From contig JAAMPI010000318.1 of NCBI GenBank assembly GCA_013054445.1, positions 1 through 43,370 of the forward strand: a stretch of DNA of 43,370 nucleotides. Reading direction: 5' to 3'. Under the pieces are notes generated by a model that did no database searches, had not been told where the DNA came from, and worked only from the letters and a program-made list of their open reading frames with translations. Shown piece by piece: positions 30,839 through 40,247 of the stretch (position 1 is the first letter of the stretch; each line of letters opens with the position of its first letter). Origin of the DNA: Cudoniella acicularis. Lineage: Eukaryota; Ascomycota; Leotiomycetes; Helotiales; Helotiaceae. Made by a program: the position numbers and the translations under genes.

Positions 30839-32774
30839 TCATTGCTTAGAAGCGGTACGGCTTCGAGATCCGCGAGAGGTGCCAGAAGTCCTAGCACTGG
30901 AAGATGTCAGTAAACTGCCCTGAATCTCTGGGAAGAGGACGAGACTTACGCTTTCTTGCCACGACCACCTTTCTTCTTTGGCATCTCGCCCTTCTTCCCC
31001 TCGGTGAAAGCATCGAAGTCATCTTCAATCTCACCGGCGGCAACAGCAGCAGCGAATTCAGCCTGAAGATCAGAGTCTTTGATTCCTGGAATGTGCGTCT
31101 CGGCCCCACCAGCTCCATCCGTGTTCTGAGAGTCTTGAGCAGACCCAGAATTGGCTACAGCAGATCCTTGAGATGCTTCCTCGTTGGCAGGAGCCGCAAG
31201 GTTGACAGTATCATCGGCAGGCTCGCCCTTGACTGGTCCAGAAGATTCGCCCTCAGTTGGAAGCTTTGAAGTGGCTGTAGCAGCTGCAAAAGATGACTCT
31301 AGGCCGGCTGGTGCACCCTCGGCAGGTTCTTCCTTTACAGCCTTCTTGCGACCTCTCTTGGCAAGGGCCTTCTTTTCAACTGGCTGGGCTTCGGCCAACT
31401 CATCTGCTTCCTCCTCTTCCTTGATGGCTTTTTTGCCGCGGGAAGCGCGCTTCTTGGGAGCTGTAATAGCAGCGGGAGCAGCAGCCTGCTCCTCGTTTTT
31501 GACAATTTCGTTATTCTCGGCTTCTTCTTTCTTAACTTTCTTGGCACGAGGCTTCTTTGCTGGGGCGGGTTTGTCTTCTTCTGAAGCTTCGGCCATCTGG
31601 GCTTCCGAGTCAGTAATTGCTCAAATGTAATTAACTCAAAAGTTGTGAAGCATTATTCGAGACTCACCTCTGCGTCCTCGTTTTCTTCCTTCTTAACCGC
31701 CTTCTTGGCACGTGGCTTTCTCGCTGGCTTCACTGCCTCCTCATTGCCATCGTCTTCCTTCTTAGCCTTAGTGGCGCGCTTCTTCTTGGCTGGCTTCTTT
31801 TCTTCATGGCCTTCATCATCAGATTCAGCCTTGGCGCGCTTCTTTGCTGCCGGTTTTGTCTTGCCAGCCTTGTGATCCTCGAGCTCATTTTGGATTTTTT
31901 CGATCTGAGCATTCAATTTCGTAGCAGAATGCCCGCTTTCAAGCAAAGCGTCTCTTTCAGCGGTAACTGCAGCTAATTTCTCTTGCATTTCCTTGAGTTC
32001 GAGGTCTCTGTTCTTCTGCTCCTCTCTCATTCTCTTCTTGGATGCAGCCGTGCGGAGGCCTGACTCTCCAAGCTTGTTCATTTCTGGGTCCTAAGATTGA
32101 TATTAGCAAGTTGGTTCTATCATGATTACCAGTGCCAGAAAGGAAGGGTTAGCAGTCTACTTGTGAAATGTGAAATGACTTACCCCGTTCCAATCCTCAG
32201 GATCGATGAAGCCTTGGGTGACAACACGTCGGACTTTATCTTGAAGATCAGGATGATGCTTCAGACTGCTCTTATCATCGTCGTCGTATCCGTCCAGGTA
32301 ATCCCATCGATAAGTTCCAGGCTTTTCCGGATCTTCAAGATAGTTTCTCAAGTTTTGAAGCTGCTTTCCACTGACACATCCCCTATGCAGATTTCAGTTT
32401 CCGTGTCAAGAGATATGATATTAACGCGGCAAAAAATAAAAAAAAAATTAAACATATGAAGTGACATTTCTTACCAGTGTCTCCACTGCCAGCTTCCTCG
32501 ATCCTCGAAAGGAACCCAGACGCCAAATCGAAGCTCATCTTTGTCAATTTTGATGCCAGCCTTCTTGCACTCAGTGGTTTGGCAACCGGCGCGTCCCGAT
32601 ACTGCCGCCTCTAATATCGTGTTAGTTGGGATTAAGAGTCGATATATGAGCAATCTCTGGTGTCATCACATGACAACCAGACTGACGGGAATGTGGTGAT
32701 ATCACATGTTGCAGTTGAAAAGCTTTGGGCAGATATTGCAGGGGGGTATTGAACATACCGACACGGTAAGACAT
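30839..32774 (-). CDS. PARP-type zinc-finger protein with Lys/Glu-rich tail, six exons
   Basis: PARP-type fingers recognise DNA breaks or altered DNA, so a nuclear chromatin or repair role is likely. Exons: 32759-32774 (MSYRV), 32475-32610, 32184-32382, 31668-32090, 30950-31596 and 30839-30896; all junctions are GT/AG and the total is a multiple of three (492 residues). The finger reads AAVSGRAGCQTTECKKAG, then ELRFGVWV and WQWRHWGC, giving Cys, Cys, His, Cys ligands, then a conserved YRWDYLDGYDDDDK region. Next come a coiled coil (residues ~120-180) and repeated basic blocks of the PAKK(R/P)RAKK type separated by acidic stretches, resembling an AT-hook/H1-like tail. No PARP catalytic domain is present. 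If the last intron is kept, translation ends at TAA 30946 after GRGKKA. Confidence 0.85.
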
Positions 32775-33821
32775 CTTGACGAAATTCCTCGAAGACTTCT
32801 TGGTAGATCGAATTACTTCTAGTTGGCAGTGATCTGGGTACAACACAAGATGGCAGCGTTGAGGCGTACCCGAAGACTTGGCAACTTCGGAAGGCCAATC
32901 TCTGACACCGAAATTGCTTGTAGAAATGGCTTGCAGAAGGAGGCAAGAGTCGACGATGATAGTCAGAACAAAATGCTGGGATTGATGGAAACTTAGATGA
33001 TTTAGATTGGAAATAGATGAAAGAAAGTTGAAAGTTGAGGGTTGATCATGAACGAGGGCGTTGATTCCAGCAAGCCAGCCACCAGTGAGCTGTTGGTTTA
33101 CCGAAGATCCGCCGAGAAGGTCCAAGCGCTGCTGACTAAAATGCACTCAACATCTTCACTTCCCGTCTCTTCACTTCGCCCGAAGTTCAATCCTCTTTCT
33201 TCTCAAGGGCTTCTATCAATACGATTTCGAGGTCCTATAGTACTACATTATGCAGCCAAAGTACACATCGATCATCTTCCAAACGCATGTTGACACTGTC
33301 GCCTTCAGCAACGAAATGAACGAGGAGCATCCTAGATCCAAGGAAGAAGCTTGGAGTTTGTCAGAGGCAAGAAACTCAAGTTAGAATGGGAGATTCAAGA
33401 TGCTAGCCATGCCTCTTCAGTAGCCGCAAGAGCTTACTATGTGCGAGAATTGGAGAGCTTTACATATTGCGAGGAACTGAAAATTGGACGATCGCAGGTG
33501 TTTCTCTGAATGAGATGTCTGCAACGAGCTCCCGCTGCCTCCCACATAGCAAGGCATCACTTTCAATATTGAGTAAAGTATTTTCATTGACTGGTATGAT
33601 CCCGCCAAGTTTAATTGATTCTTCCCCTACAAAATTTGCTATGTACGATGCGAGAAGTTTCTCTGTATTCGTGACTTTCCTACGATTGCATCCAAATAGT
33701 GTCGAAACTGGCCTTTGCAATCTTTGCAGCCAAGAAAGCGCCACCTTGAAATAAGCGCCTACGCTACCCCAGTCGAAGAAGCAGTGGGAGCCACAAGCGC
33801 TTGAGTCGTTGTCTGCTGCAC
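32775..33821. other. Intergenic upstream of the zinc-finger gene
   Basis: Contains the zinc-finger promoter. On the minus strand the frame holding the tail of the AA9 pseudogene stays open down to 33460, ending in protein-like sequence (LASYIANFVGEESIKLGG), but I recognise no domain there. Confidence 0.4.
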
Positions 33822-34647
33822 TACTGTAGAGTGTCAGTCCAGGGATCGAGTACACGAACGGCGTTGCTTTAGATAACTTGTCGATGACGGGCACGTCGGC
33901 GCTTTTGTACAATTATGTCCCCGGTACACCTTTTGGTGTGCCCTTCCCTGTCCGGAAACTTTCAGATTGAAGCAGGCTGGATAGAATTGGGGAGTCCCGT
34001 TCTGAAGTCCAATAATTTCGTGACGCACAATGTAGTTTCCCGGCGCAACGTCTGCGGGAATGACAGACATCCAACTACCCAAATGCCAGGAAATCCCCGA
34101 AGCCCATGACTCCATATCTCCACAGCACTTATTCGGCACAGAGCTGTAGCCTGTATGGTCAATCTTGAAAAACTTCAAACTCCTCTTGTCCACAGTTGTG
34201 CAAGATCCATGGCAATTTGCAAAATATGTCATGATTGGATCTTGATGGCCGATTTCCATCCATAAGAACATCAAGGGACTTCCAGCTGTCACTAGAACGT
34301 ATGTTTTACCATTTGTGGCGTTGATACCACAGATTATGTCGGGGTTTTGTGTTTGAGTAGTCCTTTGTGTGTCGTTGTATTCGTAGTCCATGGGAAATAA
34401 CACCTCGTGGTTCATTGGCTACGGTCGATGGGGCTGCCATTGAGGCATGACGGGATTATAGTCTTCCGTGTTATTGTTGACGTCGTAACCCAAGCAGCTG
34501 AATCAAGTTGATTTTTTACTTCAGCAAGAACCCAAGGTGTAAACCGCACTTGACCTTGTCTACAACAACACTGGTAACCATGAAATGGCCATTGACCGCC
34601 AATATGCAGCTGAGTACAGCAAGTGCTGAATGGATATTAGAAATCAT
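33822..34647 (-). pseudogene. AA9 lytic polysaccharide monooxygenase, interrupted
   Basis: AA9 enzymes are secreted copper monooxygenases that cleave cellulose oxidatively. Exon 1 (34550-34647) codes a signal peptide ending ILAVNG, followed by His21, the expected N-terminal copper His. A 52-nt intron (34498-34549, GTGCGG donor) leads to CLGYDVNNNTEDYNP. Further AA9 signs are the second copper His in MEIGHQDPIMTYFANC, IPADVAPGNYIVRHEII, and QFYPACFNL with the axial Tyr. Lesions: an in-frame TAG (34419-34421) after MPQWQPHRP; a frame change in the A run at 33931-33934; and, in the restored frame, a TAA at 33913-33915 before LYKSADVPVIDKL. All copper ligands remain, so decay looks recent. The lower boundary is approximate. 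Confidence 0.8.
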
Positions 34648-36880
34648 CGTTTGTTTAGCTGAGATTAAGAGTGTACAGTAGTATGTTTCAGAAAATTTTC
34701 ATTTGCGTCGAAATCATGGTCACAATTTCAAAAAAGATGCGCCATATATTACCACATGCACAATGAGTCATGAACTTTTTACAGTTTGCTAAAGTGTTTT
34801 ATGTGAACATTAAGAGTTACAATTAGGCACAAAGTCCTAGTTGGTACAAAAATTATCTTTTCGCTCAGACCTCTCCAAGATTTACGTGTGTTCATACCAA
34901 TACAAAAGTAGTTGCGCAGATTAAATCGAAGTTATGGAAGCTCCATCGGCTTCTCCGGGAAGTTCTCCTGATGCCTATGCCCTCGGTTGTTTAGTGCATA
35001 GTACCATGAAGTCAGTTTAAATATTTCAAATGTTTTTCCTACTGTGAGACATCATAAGCCTAATCTAGCCTATCGTCTTATATTGACTCAAAAATTCTAC
35101 CATTTTCACTCGGTGACTATTTAGCAATTTTCAAGTCATTGGGGCTGGTTCGCGATACTACGCGTATAATGATCGAAAAGATAACGCTTTCAATCAGTTA
35201 CCATTCATGACACCACCCTCACCCTTCTCCATGAATCCGAGTCAATAGATGGCCACATGGACAACGGTATAGTAGTAAAAAGATTAGCCTTATCAAGTTC
35301 ACTCGCTCCTGGGTCAATCACATCAGCTACAGTGAAGCTTTTTCTGCACTTCGCACAGGCTGATTCTCCTCGGACTCATGAATTATTCTACCACTGTCCT
35401 CCTCTGCGTAGTTTTTGAAGATTTCTACCCCGCATTCGGCAGGGCATCCCGGGCCTATATTGCGGGAACGCTTCACTTCCTTTTTTAGGTACCCATCTTT
35501 AAATTGACTGACTTGCCTCGTCACCTCTCTTATATTCCGACGATAAGCACATGTAACTTTAATTCTGAACCATGAATCAAGACTCTACGTTACAAGAGGG
35601 CGTAAAAATCGAAAGCAAGATTCAGTTCAGTTGCAAGCTTCAAAGTAGAACAACACTTTGGGACAAGAGTGAATGAGGTGAAAAAAGTCTGAATATCTGA
35701 ATCACCAAGAGTTATTTAATATCATTGTATTTTACGTTTTACTTCAGGCCACATCACTACCACTCGGGTATCACTCTATCAACTTGACTTTACAACGTAA
35801 AAACAGGTCATGCATGAATTTATTGAAGTGTTAGACGAGTATTCGGTAGTTACTCTCGGGCTGTTCTTAAAAACGCACCTGAACTTGATTTGAATTCAGA
35901 GCCTCGTAGCCCAGAAACGCTTCATTTCTTCCAAGATAAGAAGACAAAATAATATTCTCCAGAGAGATGAAAGCGTCGCAACCTTTTAAGGAAAATTTTT
36001 TCTCATTATGGTGCCAAAATCCCGCACTTTGAGCTTCCTCGCGAAATTCTACCTCCTCGACACTTCAAATTTGGAAATAAGCAAACGTTATATAACAATA
36101 GCAGCTCAAGATCCATCAATAAAACTGCCTTACCTTATCTTGAATATTTTTATGTTAAGCCAAATAACTATGTAAGGGTTGACAATTTGAAGTCTTTTGA
36201 CCTAATTCGCAAGACGGCAGCTACGATCATTTCCCCTGCGCCTTGCAGAACTTGCTTCCTCACAACAAGAGATCATGGCTTCCTATTAATTTAGCGGTGA
36301 AGTATCAAATTTTCTGACGTCCTCTTTCGCAAAGAGAAACATATCCTTCGACCTTACAATGGTTGGTGCTAACTACTCGCGTTGTTTCAATTTTCCTTCC
36401 AACATTGTTATATACGAGACTAACTATTCTAGCGGACGCTTTTTAGCACCACATTTTTCAATTTTCAGTAGCCAGGTAGAGTTGTTTCAGGCTGGATCTG
36501 GCTGTATGGTGTTGTGACGATTTACCTTACAGCATTCGTTCTTTGCGTGTGGTATTCGGCTGCGCGAGGAAGTCGTGGAAAGGAAGTAAATTCGATGCCA
36601 AAATTGATCAATTCTATATAACTAAGGGCGTGCGGGGCCTAGACAGCGCTCCCGCACGGTTTTACTCTTGGCAAGGACAACCTACAAGAATGAGAAACTG
36701 GATGAAAGAGCAGAAACGTACTGACTGTTCTCACTATCTCAGTTACCAAGAGAAATTCAAATCTGAAAGAAATGAGTCCAGATTACCCCTTCAGAATTTT
36801 AAATTCTACTGTTATTTTCTAGATAGATTAGAGTAGATCGCGTTGGAGAAAAAGAATTTGACGCTGCTCGGCGTGTTTGT

Positions 36881-36964
36881 CGCTAAATTACAGCGCATGT
36901 TCACTAAGCTTCAGCGGAAGGGTACTTAATTTCAACGCACAATCGCTAAATTACAGCACCCCGG
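36881..36964 (+). repeat. Degenerate ~21-bp tandem array
   Basis: The word CGCTAAATTACAGC occurs exactly at 36881-36894 and 36944-36957. Between them are two weaker copies (CACTAAGCTTCAGC at 36902, ACTTAATTTCAACGC at 36924). Spacings are 21, 22 and 20 bases, which indicates a decayed tandem array of four units. Confidence 0.65.
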
Positions 36965-37509
36965 CCACTAGGCATAAATGCCCCTCTCACTTTCTCCCGA
37001 GGCTGACAAAAGACAAATAAATTAAAGAGATATAATCCAAGAGTTGAAAATATTTCTTACTCCGCAGCTGTTTTAGAAGACTTGACGTACAATATGCATT
37101 TCATTATCAAAAAAAGAAGCCAGGAGAAAAGATACTAACACAACAAGCCAACTAGCTCCTATTTTCTAGCAGGGTATTCCTAAGAGTGCGTTTTTGGTGA
37201 ATAACAAGGAAGTTGATGCATGACTGGAATTTTAGAGTTCTCAAAGTCTGCTTTGTCGAACCATAGTGATAGAATCCAAGGGGAAAGAGATGTGACTGTG
37301 CATTTGCTATTCGCGAGGACATGAGTGATACAAAGATAGCTTGTATGCATCACACAAGCCTTCCTTATAAAAAGTATCATTCTTCTTTTAACAAGAGCAA
37401 ATCAAAGGAAACACTTGCTAGAATTACCCACAGGATCAGCAACTCCAAACAGCCATCACAACACGCAAAACAAATTATTGTTATTGCATTCAAAAAAACG
37501 ACAAGAACA

Positions 37510-37738
37510 ATGCGACGTCCCCTTCTCCATCGGCAACTCACGTTACATCTGCAGCATACCGCACTACCACCGACAATTTTACACCAAAAAAGAACGCGAT
37601 ACCCACGTTCTCTTTTTGCATTTCCGTCATCCTTTTTCAAAACCTAGTTTGGTGGATGATGAGGCAATGGCACGGAAAACGTTGGTTTGGGAGGATGAGG
37701 AAGGAGAGATGAGTGTAGGTAGAGAAAAGGCGGAATAG
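37510..37738 (+). other. Protein-like open frame, possible exon or gene fragment
   Basis: In one frame the sequence reads CDVPFSIGNSRYICSIPHYH, then QFYTKKERDTHVLFLHF and an acidic end (LVWEDEEGEMSV) to a stop at 37736-37738. The Cys and His spacing is loosely finger-like, but no known pattern fits. There is no good in-frame ATG nearby, so if real it is an exon or remnant. Confidence 0.25.
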
Positions 37739-39053
37739 GAGGTAAGAGAGGAGAGGGTGGCGGGTATGATGATGAGGATGCGTGAGGAAGTTTTCTCACA
37801 TGGGCCTAGATGGTGTTGAGGTATCGTGAGGTACTGTACAGGTATGGAGTTGGATGTTTGATATTTGACAGAGAGAGAGAGAGATGATTGAGGAATAGAC
37901 TGATGATGCTTAAAGAAGAGAAAGCATGGCGTTTGAATACTCCTTTGAACTGGCACACTCTAGCTTTTGCAAGAGACCAATGCGTTTATTACCATGATCA
38001 ATAGACTTGGCTGCCTAAACTTCTGTGCTATTTAGTGGAAGGGAAGTGGCATGACGTTGCAGTCATTAATTCAATATCCAGGTGACCATTCCCCTATATG
38101 GAGACTGTTTTTAGGTTTGTGCCCTGAAAAACACGTGTTGGAGACAAAGGAGCTGTTTCATAACTGGAAAAGGATGTCTGTTCTGCTGAGCATGCCATGA
38201 TTTCCACATGTAAACTAATACTTGCAAAATAATGACGGAATAAATCCAAACAGCACAACCCAAAGTTAACTTTTGAAGTATTTTACCACTTGTGTAGCTC
38301 CCGATGTTACCAAGGGCTGTCAATAACCTGAAACATCAACTTTAAAAGTTGCATTTGTAATAGTTGCCTGGAAATTCAGCTACCTTTGCCACATAGCTTG
38401 ACTTGATTCTTATTCACAGGCACAGTGCACGTGCCTTCCTGAATAGCCAGCAATTATAAATTCCTCCTGTCTCTCGAGGCGACCCGAACTTCCTTCCCCA
38501 TCTATAACAAACAACTAGTCCAGTACGACGCGACAGGACCACAACAGATCGAGGAGCAGGCACTAAGGCCCTCTAGTCTCGTGCATCGATTTTGATCATC
38601 CCTTTCCTTGTCTGCGACATATAAAGGTATGATCTCGACCCAAAATGATTAAGTGACCTTGACAGACGCGTATAGACGCGCTGAATTTGTGATATGCAAG
38701 ATGGTGTTGGACGCTATATGAGGACCTCGTGTCTTCAGTATACCACCGTTGTTGGACTGCCCAAGGCATACTGTCGTTGCTGTCAACTTGATCTCGAAAG
38801 CTGTTTGTGGACTAGCACTCTGCAAAGAAGGTACGCGATTCCGGAACCTTGCTCTGCCTTTACTGGCGCCTTCCCTCAAGAAAAGGCGTTCTCGTAGTCC
38901 CAAACTGGGAAGTTTCCAGCTTGTGGCAGAACATTTTTGCTAACCTCTTGGCGCAGTATAAAGAGCATCGCACCTGCTTCTTAGAGCAAAAATTCAGATA
39001 CTATAATAAAAATAAGACCTACCTACCAAAAATTCAAGCCCAGATTATCCAAA

Positions 39054-39566
39054 ATGGCAGCAGAAACAGAATTTATCGCCTCACCTACTCGAACCATTAA
39101 GAAGAGACCACACCATTTAACACTCGAGCTCACCGGAGCAAGTGCTGTCTCTCTCCCAAAGGATCTCACCAACGACCAGGAGCAAGTTGGCAAACCAGCC
39201 GATTCCGGAGTCGAGGTCGCACAAGTTCAGAAGGATTTGGTCGTTCAGGAGAAAAATTCAGTCGGTCCAGCTACCTTGACAACGACTAATGAGCCCGACA
39301 ATGAGGAGTTTCCAGGAACAGCAGTTGTTGGCAAGATGTCCACCGCCGTGGTTGAGAAGCAAGCAGCCTGCCTTTTGGCTTGTCCCACCGAGAAGGTCGC
39401 ATCGCTTAACATGGCTTCGGCTTCTACCGTTGAGAAGAACTCAGGCCGTCCTATTGAGACCAAGCTCACCGTTTATCGCCAGGTCGTAAATGGTCGACGC
39501 CGTGCGATGATGGCGAGAAATGCAGCTGCCAATCCGGGAACTAGCTTGTACAATGCATTTGCTTAG
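39054..39566 (+). CDS. Hypothetical protein, 170 residues
   Basis: A single-exon frame with a good start context (CAAAATGGC). The N-terminus has a basic patch (RTIKKRPHHLTLEL), the middle is Val/Thr/Ala/Glu-rich and probably disordered, and the end is basic with VYRQVVNGRRRAMMARNAAA. There is no signal peptide or membrane span. Codon choice (many C-ending codons such as ACC, AAG, GTC) looks coding. The family is unknown to me; a nuclear or mitochondrial role could be imagined, but nothing shows it. Confidence 0.5.
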   Translation: MAAETEFIASPTRTIKKRPHHLTLELTGASAVSLPKDLTNDQEQVGKPADSGVEVAQVQKDLVVQEKNSVGPATLTTTNEPDNEEFPGTAVVGKMSTAVVEKQAACLLACPTEKVASLNMASASTVEKNSGRPIETKLTVYRQVVNGRRRAMMARNAAANPGTSLYNAFA

Positions 39567-40247
39567 ATATGTTTTGACTGTGTTTTACGGAACCAGGAAA
39601 AGGCAACCGGGGATCGGAAGGGAAAGTTTGCGTTTTATGTACAATAAACATGATTCTGTAGAGGAATGCAAAAAGTTGCTGTGCGAAAGGAGAGAACGAC
39701 GTTGGGAAATGTTGAAGTGTGTGCCTGGCAGCCTGAGGCTACTATAGCACCCAGCACGTGTTTCAGGGCACGTCTCACTTGTAGTCTAGAGATGTGGCCC
39801 GANGNCCTNATNNTTNANTCNNTACAGTTGANAATATACTTGATTTACCNTAANTGAGCCCTCCGGACGATCTCTGTGNTCCTATTNCTTGTNTTGATGA
39901 TACCACTCATCCGACTAGCTGGAGTCGACAAATCCACCTGAAGTATGGCTGTGCACGTGACAAAGCCACATACGGCAGTTGCCGGGAGAAGGCAACTAGC
40001 TTAGCGCCAGTACAACAAAGAAGCTGAACCCAAGTGCTCGACATGATGATCTCCGATTTTAACGACATTGCCATTTCGTTCTCGAGCACGAACTACAGAA
40101 GGCTGTGATCTCATTCGAGTAAGGATAGGCCTCGGTCGAAACCCACGAAGACTCTACAAAGCATCTCAAAGACAAGATTTCCCAGATTCACGCAGCCAAC
40201 GCATCCTGCTTCAGCCCTGCTCTGGCTTAGGACCAGAGGAATTCAAA
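39567..40247. other. Intergenic with ambiguous bases
   Basis: Contains a cluster of ambiguous bases (39803-39893) and the promoter of the HET gene. The HET frame is open back to 40068, but those residues do not look coding. Confidence 0.5.
39803..39893. other. Cluster of scattered N positions (low-quality consensus)
   Basis: More than a dozen single N positions are interspersed with called bases, unlike a fixed-length scaffold gap. This suggests disagreement between reads, as happens at a weak join or a repeat. Confidence 0.9.

Larger units (their letters stand above)
34648..39053. other. 4.4-kb AT-rich, gene-poor stretch
   Basis: No gene is convincing. Notable items are a degenerate ~21-bp tandem array at 36881-36964, a short GA microsatellite near 37871-37884, and an open plus-strand frame at ~37510-37738. 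Frames at 35327-35524 (-), 36543-36836 (+) and 38111-38323 (-) lack recognisable motifs. The stretch could be old, degraded transposon DNA, but I see no transposase or polymerase signature. Confidence 0.5.

Noticed and set aside
40068..40247. Upstream extension of the HET protein
   Set aside because: The 60 extra residues are basic and unstructured, and the ATG at 40248 has the better context.
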